64,000 nucleotides of DNA, from contig CAIIXF020000010.1 of assembly GCA_903813345.2 (NCBI GenBank), positions 27,740,425 to 27,804,424 on the forward strand, given 5' to 3'. Shown here one piece after another: positions 35,146-45,639 of the stretch. The notes beneath the pieces are model-generated. The model did not search any database, had not been told where the DNA came from, and was given only the letters and a program-made list of their open reading frames with translations. The translations under genes were made by a program, and so were the position numbers. Each line of letters starts with the position of its first letter. Positions within the stretch are counted from its first letter, which is position 1. The DNA comes from Owenia fusiformis. Taxonomy: Eukaryota; Annelida; Polychaeta; Sabellida; Oweniidae.

Positions 35146-38100
35146 ATGTCCATTCCTACTGTAAAACTCTCTAACGGTGCTGAAATGCCAATGCTCGGTT
35201 TAGGGACTTGGAAGGTGTTGTGTTTTGTATCAAGACTTTATTATACATCAAACATAATATAAGAACTACATAGTTAATGTGTTTCTAGTAGGAAGCCAGA
35301 CTTACAAGTGTCTGCTATAAGCATGGTAATCTCAGTTAAGGGTATCAGATATCTTAATGACCAGTACTGAAACCAGATACATAACATCTCCCTTCTTTTA
35401 GTTTAAGAACAAGTTAAACTTTTAACAGTCATCTCATTGAAATATGATCATTACTAATTCTGAATATTTTGTAAGGGAGTTCATTTAAACTTTACTAGCC
35501 ATGTAATTTGAACTATCTTACCTGTCTCATGAACTTTAGTATTCATTGATAAAATGTCCAGTGCATATGTTTGTACTACATGCTAATGAGGTTCTTGACC
35601 TAAGAGTTTACTACAGTCTTACTACAATGTTTATTTTGATATGCTAATTTGGTCTATCCTTGACCTTCATTGCAAATATGGATATTTCCATTTCACTTCC
35701 AGTCTTGGGTTTACACTATACTAATGATAGTCACTTCACACATTTTATGTTGGAATTAAATGTCTCCTATTCCTTCTAAATTGTCCTCCATCTGGGGTTT
35801 CAACTAGATATGATCTGGGCGAGTCTAGTTTCTCAGTCACTGTTGCATTTCTCCAGATGTATTTATTGTTCCTTTTCTCACGGACTTTGACAGGGGTATT
35901 AGGTTGAAGAGGGGCAAGGGGACGAGCACGGAGGTCATACTTTCTCTTCTCCATCTGCTTTTTCTGCTGAAGTTTTGTGCGAACGTTGGGATCTGGGCTT
36001 TGGGGATTCAGTAGAACATCACTTGTAGGAATTTTAGATCGCAGTTTTCTACCCATAAGTAATTCTGCTGGGGATTTGTTGATCTTTGCATCAATTGGGG
36101 TGTTTCTCAAATTCAGCATGGCTGTGAAAATATCATCTGATTTTCTGATAATATTTTTTACAGTCTGTATTGTCCTTTCAATCTGGCCATTGCTATTTGC
36201 TAGATTCGGGCTCGATGTAGCAATGTCGAAGTTGTAGTCTTCGCTGAATTTTACATATTCTGATGATTGAAATGGTGGACCATTGTCACTGAATACTGTT
36301 TGGGGAATACCATTTCTGCTGAACGAGGCTTTTAGGCAATTTATGATGGGTTTTGCCTTGGTGCTGGTGAGTGAGTACAGCTCAGGGTACTTGCTGTAGT
36401 AGTCTACTCCAATTAGGTAATCCTTGTTGTTATGTGAGAATAGGTCAACACCTATCTTTTCCCAAGGGCGCATAGGAACCTTATGTGGAATCATAGGTTC
36501 TCTTTGATTGGCATTTCTGTGGGTTTTGCAAATGTCACAGGTTTTTATCATATCCTCTATCTGGGAATTCATGTTGGGCCAAAAGAGTGTCTCTCTTGCT
36601 ATGGATTTTGTTTTCACGATTCCCATATGGTTTTCATGGATAAGCGACTTTACTTCGTCTCTCATTGATGTGGGAATTACCAGTTTCAGGCCTTTGAACA
36701 CGAGACCATCAACTGTACTGAGTTCATCATGAAAGGTGTAATATGGCATGACTGACTCATGTACATCAGTCTTTTCAGGCCATCCAATTCTGCAATATTC
36801 CATAATGCGTTGCAGTACAGGGTCATTCGAGGTCGCGTTCCTGTACTCTTGCTGTTTTGGTTTAGACATGGGTAAAGCTTGAAGTAATCCATCTGCTTGT
36901 TGATCAATGTCATTCATGATAGAAGCGATAATTTTCGAGCTTTCAGTGTCACTGTCTACGCATGCTCTGCTGAGAGTGTCTGATATAACCATGTCTTTTC
37001 CAGGTTTCCACTTGATTGTGACATCATACTTTTGCATTTGCAAAAGCATTCTTTGTAATCGAGCTGGGGCTTTATTTAAAGCTTTCTTTGCGATCACCTC
37101 CAGGGGCTTGTGATCAGTTTCCACGACGAAGGGCTTACCATAGAGGTATTGGTGAAACTTAGTTGCTCCAAAACATATACTCGTCATCTCTTTCTCTATT
37201 TGGGAGTAGTTTTGTTGGGCAGGAGTTAGCGATTTTGACGCGTAGCATACAGGCATATCATCCTGTAGTAGGACAGCTCCAAGACCATCTTTCGAAGAGT
37301 CTACATTCAGCACTGATGGCTTATTGGGGTCATAAAACTTGAGAACTGGCGCTGTAGTTATAAGCTTTTTCAGCTGCTCATACGCTTCTTTCTGTGGCTT
37401 ATTCCATTCGAAAATAATATCCTCTTTCATTAGTTCTCGCAAGGGAGCATTTAGCTCTGATAAGCGTGGTACGAACTTGGCAACATAATTCACCATGCCA
37501 AGGAATCGACTCAGTGATTGTTTATCTGTAGGGGTTTTCATCTCAACTATCGCTTTTATCCGATCATCCGGGATACTCAGTCCATCTCTCGACCATGTAT
37601 GTCCTACATATGTGACTGATGGCACATTAAACTGGCATTTCTTCCTGTTAAACTTGAGGTTGTTCTCACTTGCTCTTTAGAACACTGCTTCCATTCGATG
37701 CTTAAGCTGTTCCTCATCTTTGCCAGAAATCAATATATCATCCACTTGGACTTCAACGCCATCTATTCCTTCTAGAACTTTACAAACTTCCATCTGGAAC
37801 TTTTCAGTAGATATGTTTAGTCCATATGGCAGACGTGTAAATCGATATCGTCCAAAGGGTGTGTTGAAACAAGTAAGCAACGAACTCTCGTGATCAAGTT
37901 CAAGTTGCCAAAATGAGGTTGTCGCATCCAATTTGGTAAACCTCGTAGCACCTTTCAATCTTGTGCTGATCTCTTCTGTTGTGGCAGTAGGGTACGGTTC
38001 CCTTTTAATAACTTTGTTGAGGTTTGCAGGATCAAGGCATATCCTAAGAGATTTGTCGCTCTTCTCAACCAAAACTATATTATTCACCCAATCAGTAGGC

Positions 38101-41100
38101 TCATCCACTTTGGCAATTACTCCTTGTTTTTGCATTCGCTCTAATTCAGTTTTCAATTTGTCTCTCTGATGAACAGCTACCTTGTAAGGGGGGTGTACTA
38201 CAGGCGTGACATTTTCTTCAAGGGTAATGTGCACTTTGCTAGGCAGACAGCCTAGGCCTTCAAATAAATAGCTGTAATTCGACACCAACTGGTCTGTGGT
38301 CAGTGTGCTGTCAGAGCCAACTGTAGAAATGTTCCTTCTGGATACTAAGCCAAAGAGAATAGCTGATTGCAGACTAATTAAAGTGTCAGCTTTCTCCTTA
38401 ATTACTATGAATTTCACTTTGTAGTTTATCCCTTTGAAGTAACAAGACATATGACATTCACCCATGACGTCCAGGGGCTGCCTGTTGTAGGTAAATAGCC
38501 TTGTGGTAGAAGCTTTCATAGGGGGGTGTCTTAACCTCCTGAACAGTGCATGTGAGATCACATTGGCCTGGGCACCTGTGTCCACCTTAGCAGTAAGGGT
38601 GTGCCCACCTGTTTTTAGTTGTATAATCCAGGATTTTGAGTTGGGTATATCTGGGGTTTTGGCGGGAATCTGGGCTATCTTTGATGTCTGGGTGTCTGGG
38701 ATTTCAGTGGTTACAGATCCCAAGTACACTTCATCTTCTGAAGATACTGATTCCTCCACCTGGTTCACTTTTCGGGGGTTTCTACGTTTTCCAGATTTGC
38801 CTTGCCTCCGTTGTCTAGAGTCCTTTTCACTAGATTTCCCACTACGGCAACATCTTTTAAAATGCCCGAATTTTAAACATCCGTTACACTGCTCATTAGC
38901 CGCAGGACACGTGCCTCCTCTATGTATCAGTCCACAGTTGTCACACCTTTGTGACTGCGACTTCTTTACAATACTGACTTCCTCATGTCCACTTTCTGTG
39001 CGGGAATTTAGAGAGTTCTTATGGACGTTACTCTGCTCATATAAGCGTGCTATCTTTAGAGCATGGTCTAATGTGAGGTCCTCCTCGTATCTTAGTAGCT
39101 TCTCTTGGACTTGTGTTGAATGGCAATGTGTCAATATCATGTCGGCGATCATCTCGTCAAGATCGGGGAATTTACAGTCTCTGCCAATAAGTCTAAGTTT
39201 TGTAACAAACTCGTCAATAGACTCATCCTTCGACTGGTAGCATTCATAGAACATTTTCCTCTGGATCGACCTGTTTTTCTTGGGTGTACAATATTCCTCA
39301 AATTTATCAAGGAGGGTTTTAGACTCCTTCTTTTGTGATTCCGAAAGTACCCCAGTGGCAATCCACGATCTGCAAATGTCCCTTCCTTTCTCGCCGATGA
39401 GAAGGAGAATTTGAGCGGCTTTCTCTTGCTCTTTCCATTTTGTGGCATCAGGAGAATCAAACATTAATTCAATAAGTTCTCTCCATCTCTTCCAATCTTC
39501 TGAGAGATTAGGGCCATAAAAGTCTAATTCCTTCACTATCTTTGAGTATCCACTTGCCATTGTTAATGTTTCTGATCTACTTATTCATGTGAGACCACAT
39601 CTGACATCATGTTGTGTTTTGTATCAAGACTTTATTATACATCAAACATAATATAAGAACTACATAGTTAATGTGTTTCTAGTAGGAAGCCAGACTTACA
39701 AGTGTCTGCTATAAGCATGGTAATCTCAGTTAAGGGTATCAGATATCTTAATGACCAGTACTGAAACCAGATACATAACAGAAGGTACTGCACTCATGGG
39801 CTCTCATGTATTGCATTGCATTAGTTCTTGTCTCCGGCGAAGCGTCTACAGGGTGACACAAAAATGCCACCCACATAATGTTCGGCATGGGATGATATTA
39901 CCATTAGTGTTGCCTCTCTAATTGGTGCAATGAATTTAACTTAACACATTGCTAAAGTTGGATTCATAATGTTTGTAATTAATTTGAATCAGAAAAATAA
40001 GAAATGATATTATATTAACCACGTATCTACTTACCAGTATGTTCTAAGTCATCCCTCACTTTGGCCCCCTAGGTTACATTGTGAAAAATCAGCCAAAAAT
40101 GACTTTGGAGGCAGTATTCTCTGGAAGAAAAATTCAATGGAAAAAATATTTCCATTATGTCGACTAATCGTACCATGCAAAGCTTCCTTGCAAATAAATC
40201 CATTCGTTCAATTGATACTGCATAAAATCTTTTGCAACGGGTCAAAATAATTTCAGCTGTTGTCGCACTCAATTCAAAGGTCGGGAAACAACACATGCTT
40301 GGATTAATCATCCAGGATGCATTGTGCCCTGGGTTTGCAAAATATATCGGACGGTTGAATTCTACAGAATAGTGCATTTCATCTGATGCTTATTAACCGT
40401 TTCCATTGTAGATTGTGTATTCAAAGTTAGTTTTTCATGTATCATATTCTACCATTGTTCTCCAGTCAAAGGCCGGGGAAGTTGAAAATGCAGTAGGTGT
40501 TGCTATAGAAACCGGTTATCGTCATATCGACTGTGCATATTGCTATGGAAACGAGAATGAAGTTGGTGCAGGCATCAAGAAAAAAGTTGATGATGGAACC
40601 GTCAAACGAGAAGATCTTTTCATAGTTAGCAAAGTAAGTCTATAGAGAACAACCATTTTAATTGACGACGATATATATTTGAATTATTCCCATCTCCACA
40701 ATCCCGGCCTTAAATTTTTTTATTACGACAACAAGATTAATACGTATTAATATACAGATCAGGTATTACTAATGGGTAAAACTTTATTCTGGTAATATAA
40801 ATAATTTACATTACACTTGAGCTTTTTTATGATAAGGTCCTGATAGCCTTTTGCTCCATATGCAATTAACACTGGTAGGCAACCTTCTGCAATGTGTTCC
40901 TGTTTTTCATATTTTTGTTATGTATATTGCATGGAAACGTCATGCAAATATAGTAAATGAATAAAAAATACAGACATATTCTAAATTGGCATGATTTTTG
41001 TTCTGTATATAGCTTTGGAACGCCTTCCACAGGCCAGATTTGGTAAGAGGTGCAGTTGACGAATCATTAAAAAGTTTGGGAGTAAAGTATCTCGATCTTT

Positions 41101-44100
41101 ACCTCATACACTGGCCATATGGCTTTAAGGTAAATGACCTAGTCTTGTAGAGTGTGGTTTGAATTGTCTTATTTCAAGGACCATTTTGTTATTCATTTTA
41201 AGAGATAAGATTGTACACCGATCAATATATTTTTTGTTACATACTTTGGTATTTATCAGTTGAAATGTTGAACTTACTGTTATCATCATTTGTAACTGCA
41301 AATATATTGTAAGCATTTCCACATTATTGCTATTTCCACAAAATTGCTATTTTATAATTACTTGTTTATAACACGTCCTTTTTACACGTCCTTCTAGCAC
41401 ATTCATGCCACTTGGAACTAATTTATTAAATGTATCACTTTTATCTAGAGACTGATGTTACCCTTGAACTTATTCACATTGTTAATTCATATTTCAGGAA
41501 GGACTTGGTAATCTTCCCAAAGATGAGGCTGGTAATGTCTTATACTCAGACGTTAACTACCTGGACACTTGGAAGGTAGGGGTAACCAATTAGATAGAGG
41601 CACCATGGTCATATTTGGATTTATTAAATGAGCATGGGTATTTGAAGAAGGTCGGTATCATTTTCCTTCCCTTTATCACAGTGCATCTATAATTTAATTT
41701 ACAAAGCTAAACGTAATTCTCATTGCAGTTCCAACATCTCTGATATATTTGTAATGAGTTTGCATGTAAGTCTCTGTTATATCCTGGTTTAATATGATTG
41801 TCAAGGAATATCTCTACAAACATAAACCATTAAAATTCCATTTTGCAAATATGAATATTTAAATGTTAGTATATATACATACGTGTATTAGGTTCTGGAG
41901 GAGTTGGTTGACGAAGGGATACTAAAAGCAATAGGTCTCTCGAACTTCAACAGTGTGCAGATTCAAGACGTAATCGATAATTCGAGGATCAAACCAACCA
42001 ATCTTCAGGTAAATTCATAACGTAACTTCTTAAACCAATCAAGCCATCCAACTTTCTCGTTTGTGAGAGGTAACTATTCAATGACCGAGCCAAAATAACT
42101 ATTTTAAGCGAATTTTAGCTCAGGCGAAAGAGACACTAAAATATGAGTTTCCTCGAAAAATTATAGATCCCTCCATGATGAAAACTATCTATGGACCTTT
42201 TATACGAAAGTATATGAATCAAAAAAAGCGATATGAGAGATAATCGTTTATTTTTTCTCGACACTTACTTCCATTGTTTCTGTTTTGTGTTATTTGTACC
42301 AAGAACAATTATTTAAACTTGAATATTTTTATTTTACAGGTGGAATGTCATCCATATCATAATCAAGCAAAACTGCTGGCCTTCTGCCTTGAGCGAAATA
42401 TAACATTTACAGCATACAGTCCGTTCGCTTCACCCGACCGACCTTGGTAAGATGTTATACAGTATTTCATGGGAATACTTTTTATTTGCATAGCAAATGG
42501 CCAGGAAACCACCATTGACTTGTTTGTATAGATTTACTACCTTGATATTCTCAGATGGATTGCTATTTTTCAAACAGTCATAAAATGAATTCTTGAGTTT
42601 TGCGAGGAATTAATAATTTAACTAATGCCGTGTATACTGTGTTAAATGTAGCGATATGACACACATTTGGTTCCAAGTAACATCTACAAATATATAGTTG
42701 TAAAGCTATTTAATTCAACAGATGTAGTAATATGATATAAAGTTCGATGAGTTTATCAATTATTATGAAGTCAGTAAAACATTGACTTGTAGTTAGAGTA
42801 GACCAGATACATTCTTATAATTTTAGGGCAAAACCTGGTGAGCCTCTATTGATTGACGACCCAAGACTAAAGGCAATAGCCGAGAAATACAGCAAAACTC
42901 CCGCTCAAGTAAGCACTAATTTTATAGATGTACAGTAGTAGGTATAGGGAACAAATGAAGTAGTGGAAATCCAGGGGGGGGGTAGTTTTGTAGTTGTTCT
43001 TAATAACAAAATATTATTAAATGCTTTATATATCCAAAAGGATATCAAGCTGATTAGAATATTGTATTAAATGTATGTAAGATTACTGCTGAATAAAGAA
43101 AAAGTAATTTTATCCTCGTAACGACAGATTTACGAATGGATAATGAACAATGTGAATAACAAAGGAGATATGTAAGGTGAAAGAATTCGAAAATAATTTT
43201 GCAAATGTATGCTATATATAAAATCTCTTCCGACAGGTTGTACTGAGATACCAAGTCCAGAGACAAGTTGTTGTCATTCCTAAAAGTGTTACACCAGCAA
43301 GGATACAGTCAAACTTTCAGGTTAGGTCATAATATTAATTGTATGGATTTAAAGGTGCAAGGAATATACAGATATAGGGGAGTTGATAGTATATTTCTTG
43401 GACATATTTGCCTCAACTTACAAGTTATTTTGCTCACTACTTTTCCTATCATGGGTATTTTGCAATAACCTGGAAAGTCATCATGATAAACTATGACATC
43501 TCATTTCTTCTCAGCCCTGACATGTTTCAGGTGAAACAGAAATATGCTATGAGTATCAGAATGCTTGAAAGTGGACATTTCGCCATTTTAAATCATCAAT
43601 ATCATTTATATTGGTCATTTTATATTTATTACATTTTCAGGTAATTAATGATATTATTACGAGACATATTACCATGCTTTTTGAAGATATTGCAAAGTAA
43701 TGTTGACGTATGGTGTTTATATGTCAGTATTTATCATTAAACAGTATTTTTAGATATTTGATTTTGAGTTGAGTGCCGAGGATGTTGCTGCTATAGATGC
43801 CTTCAATATGAATCAGCGCATCTTGGTTCCATCTGTGGAACGTGAGGGGTAAGCTTGAAAACAAAATGTCTTGATACATTCATTGCATTGAATGAATAAA
43901 GTACTATAACTGTTAGACGACATAGTTTTTGTAGCCTTAACCAAGTCTCAGCGATAGCGGAAAGGGTGCGTTTCTACAATATGCTCTCTGTGAATTGATC
44001 ATTGAAGTGATTGGTTATCATTTAAGAACGTTCTGATAGCCCTTATGGCTAGGTTACATATCAGCACATTTCAGGACATATTTTTTATACAATTGCAATA

Positions 44101-44581
44101 AGAAGAACAAAACGTTAAATATTGCCAATAGTTGCATTGCTTCAGCAATGGCAACTCAAACAGACGATATGATTCATGTAATCACACATATGGAAGTTGG
44201 CCAATTTTTGTTAAAACCTGTTTTTTAACCCATTTGGTCAAAATTGAGGAGTTATTTGTTGGCCTTAAGTTATAGGCAACTAATTTTGAATTATAACCTC
44301 ATCGAACCAAGCCAGAATTCGTGGACAATGAAAAACATACCATTTCCGCTCCAAGAAGTAAGACATTCAATTCAATTTAATTTACTACAGAAATCTTAAA
44401 TGATAACACATTTTGTAGATTACATAAAACTGACCCACCTGTTGGGAATATAAATACTCATATGATGTCATATATAATTCAATAGGTTTCGTTTTTTTTT
44501 ATCATACAGTTTTTCATTTCCAGAAAAATGGTTTACAGAGACGCTGCCCACAAATACTTTCCATTCAACATTGAGTTCTAA
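35146..44581 (+). CDS. Aldo-keto reductase (AKR1-type), copy 2, ten exons, 324 aa, gypsy element in intron 1
   Basis: Exons: 35146-35214, 40466-40633, 41013-41129, 41498-41575, 41892-42008, 42340-42446, 42827-42908, 43237-43320, 43754-43848, 44524-44581; same lengths and phases as copy 1. About 18 of 324 residues differ, clustered at the N-terminus ([10 protein letters not shown]) and in exon 9 ([11 protein letters not shown]). Asp45, Tyr50, Lys79, His112 and IPKS are all intact, so an active enzyme is expected. An acceptor at 35121-35122 before the ATG implies a 5' non-coding exon. Intron 1 is 5,251 bp because a Ty3/gypsy element inserted one base after exon 1. The donor now reads AAG|GTGTTG instead of AAG|GTACTG. 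Whether this lowers expression cannot be told from sequence. Confidence 0.94.
35216..35386 (-). repeat. 3' LTR of the gypsy element
   Basis: 171 bp, identical to 39610-39780. On the plus strand it runs TGTTGTG...ACATAACA. Its outer edge forms the GT of the altered splice donor of AKR exon 1 (G 35215 + T 35216). Confidence 0.97.
35387..35401 (-). promoter_or_regulatory. Polypurine tract of the gypsy element
   Basis: CTAAAAGAAGGGAGA on the minus strand, immediately upstream of the 3' LTR; the usual plus-strand primer for reverse transcription. Confidence 0.8.
35745..37676 (-). CDS. Remainder of pol: end of reverse transcriptase, RNase H, integrase
   Basis: In the same frame as the upstream part, after one stop codon. 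Numbering from PSVTYVGH at 37625: thumb/connection to about 75; RNase H with Asp109, Glu144 and Asp171; integrase zinc finger His330-His333-Cys363-Cys366; integrase core Asp394, Asp447, Glu483 (DD35E spacing); basic C-terminus to 626. All expected catalytic residues are present. Only the in-frame TAA at 37677-37679 breaks it, so this copy is probably not autonomous unless the stop is read through. Confidence 0.93.
   Translation of the reverse strand, partial: RASENNLKFNRKKCQFNVPSVTYVGHTWSRDGLSIPDDRIKAIVEMKTPTDKQSLSRFLGMVNYVAKFVPRLSELNAPLRELMKEDIIFEWNKPQKEAYEQLKKLITTAPVLKFYDPNKPSVLNVDSSKDGLGAVLLQDDMPVCYASKSLTPAQQNYSQIEKEMTSICFGATKFHQYLYGKPFVVETDHKPLEVIAKKALNKAPARLQRMLLQMQKYDVTIKWKPGKDMVISDTLSRACVDSDTESSKIIASIMNDIDQQADGLLQALPMSKPKQQEYRNATSNDPVLQRIMEYCRIGWPEKTDVHESVMPYYTFHDELSTVDGLVFKGLKLVIPTSMRDEVKSLIHENHMGIVKTKSIARETLFWPNMNSQIEDMIKTCDICKTHRNANQREPMIPHKVPMRPWEKIGVDLFSHNNKDYLIGVDYYSKYPELYSLTSTKAKPIINCLKASFSRNGIPQTVFSDNGPPFQSSEYVKFSEDYNFDIATSSPNLANSNGQIERTIQTVKNIIRKSDDIFTAMLNLRNTPIDAKINKSPAELLMGRKLRSKIPTSDVLLNPQSPDPNVRTKLQQKKQMEKRKYDLRARPLAPLQPNTPVKVREKRNNKYIWRNATVTEKLDSPRSYLVETPDGGQFRRNRRHLIPT
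37677..39560 (-). CDS. gag-protease-reverse transcriptase part of the gypsy polyprotein
   Basis: 627 residues from ATG 39560. Residues 1-200: capsid-type gag. Zinc knuckles: CDNC...H....C at 206-218 and CNGC....H....C at 225-238. Protease: DTGA at 327-330. Reverse transcriptase from about 450, with the first Asp in [10 protein letters not shown] (545) and the catalytic pair in VQVDDIL (607-608). The frame ends in a TAA at 37679-37677 inside the reverse transcriptase; the same frame is open beyond it. There is no frameshift between gag and pol. Confidence 0.95.
   Translation of the reverse strand: MASGYSKIVKELDFYGPNLSEDWKRWRELIELMFDSPDATKWKEQEKAAQILLLIGEKGRDICRSWIATGVLSESQKKESKTLLDKFEEYCTPKKNRSIQRKMFYECYQSKDESIDEFVTKLRLIGRDCKFPDLDEMIADMILTHCHSTQVQEKLLRYEEDLTLDHALKIARLYEQSNVHKNSLNSRTESGHEEVSIVKKSQSQRCDNCGLIHRGGTCPAANEQCNGCLKFGHFKRCCRSGKSSEKDSRQRRQGKSGKRRNPRKVNQVEESVSSEDEVYLGSVTTEIPDTQTSKIAQIPAKTPDIPNSKSWIIQLKTGGHTLTAKVDTGAQANVISHALFRRLRHPPMKASTTRLFTYNRQPLDVMGECHMSCYFKGINYKVKFIVIKEKADTLISLQSAILFGLVSRRNISTVGSDSTLTTDQLVSNYSYLFEGLGCLPSKVHITLEENVTPVVHPPYKVAVHQRDKLKTELERMQKQGVIAKVDEPTDWVNNIVLVEKSDKSLRICLDPANLNKVIKREPYPTATTEEISTRLKGATRFTKLDATTSFWQLELDHESSLLTCFNTPFGRYRFTRLPYGLNISTEKFQMEVCKVLEGIDGVEVQVDDILISGKDEEQLKHRMEAVF
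39595..39609 (-). promoter_or_regulatory. Primer-binding site, tRNA-Leu type
   Basis: TGATGTCAGATGTGG directly after the 5' LTR matches, at 14 of 15 positions, the complement of the 3' end of tRNA-Leu(CAA) with CCA added (TGG-TGTCAGATGTGG). A tRNA with exactly this 3' end is encoded at 61895-62008. Confidence 0.85.
39610..39780 (-). repeat. 5' LTR of the gypsy element
   Basis: Identical to the 3' LTR, which indicates a recent insertion. It is expected to hold the element's promoter, in antisense orientation to the host gene. Confidence 0.97.
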
Positions 44582-44794
44582 AGAGGATCAATATTATCAA
44601 CGCGCCTATGACACCAGATAGTCAACTTTTATATGCAACCAGCACACTAACAGGGTATTCTTGGTTTTCAAACAATTTGTGGATCAATAATCCTATCATT
44701 ATCAGTATTGTATATAGTACAAATAGATGGCGATGGCATCATTTTCTCCACTGATATTAGAAATAATGAACTAGTTTCAGTAGCTCTTCTTTAG

Positions 44795-45020
44795 CAGGCC
44801 CGTATTCAGCTTTTGCCAAGGGAGGGGGGGGGGGGGTCGCTTTTTAAAAAATCCCAGTGTTGGGTGCTCGCATTTGACTTTTTTGGGACAAAAAAAAATG
44901 GCCAAAACCAGCTGGAAAATTTCAAAATTGTGAAAAACTACATGATATAGAAATACATTTTGAGAATGGCGAGGTGCTCTAACCCTCCTGTGTCCCCCCC
45001 TCTGGCAACGGGCGTGCCTG
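44795..45020. mobile_element. CAGGCCCG-ended MITE after AKR copy 2
   Basis: CAGGCCCGTATTCAGCTTTT...GGCAACGGGCGTGCCTG, 226 bp, with imperfect inverted ends and a long G run. The paralogous 32318-32389 is a shortened version. Confidence 0.65.
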
Positions 45021-45639
45021 TTTAGTATTATAAGGATTAAATGATTAAAATGGAATGTGTAAAAACTATCCAATAATGCATTGTGGCATTTGATAAAATA
45101 TGGATGTTATTAAATATGAATTCAAAGCATTGATAATAAGGACAATATATTTCTAAATTGTGACAATCTCAAATGCAATACTATTTTTTCTTATAATATA
45201 AATAGCTGGAAAAGTGGTGTACTATTAAGTATTGTATATACTTTACATTATGAATCAATTCCTTATTATGTACTGAACGATATTACGTATTTCTTGATAT
45301 TTGTAGTGGGAGCAGTCTGAGAGTTATTTTTCTACAAAACATATTCTCAAATAAATTGTGATTAGAAAGATTTAGCTTCCTGTTTATGCGTATTTATAAC
45401 ACAGACTGACAAAGATATGTCATGATTGTAAGTACTTTACCGAACGCATATACGACACTATTAACCATATATCAAACGTGGCAAACATATTGGACACATG
45501 TCACACATAAATGACACGCATAAGCAAACATGTTTGACACATTACAAACATTAAGAAGACTTGACAAACAAAGGATGCATGGCAAAAATGTATGACACGT
45601 AGAGGCAATAATATAGGACACAAGGCAAGATTATGGATC

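Larger units (their letters stand above)
35216..39780 (-). mobile_element. Complete Ty3/gypsy LTR retrotransposon, antisense to AKR copy 2
   Basis: 4,565 bp, with 171-bp LTRs (35216-35386 and 39610-39780) that are identical by eye and begin TG and end CA. The 5-bp target duplication is GAAGG (35211-35215, 39781-39785). Minus-strand order is 5' LTR, primer-binding site, one gag-pro-pol frame, polypurine tract, 3' LTR. Reverse transcriptase precedes integrase, the Ty3/gypsy order; the sequence style suggests the Mag/SURL group (inference). No envelope frame is present. Confidence 0.97.
33605..45030 (+). repeat. Segmental duplication, copy 2 (contains AKR gene 2)
   Basis: Direct-orientation copy of 6940-8938 plus 25870-32400. 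It is contiguous apart from 20 bp (34970-34989) at the place where copy 1 has 16.9 kb. It follows copy 1 after about 1.2 kb of unrelated sequence. Confidence 0.85.

Noticed and set aside
38503-39240. 245-codon plus-strand ORF
   Set aside because: It is the antisense shadow of the gypsy gag-protease frame; no independent support.
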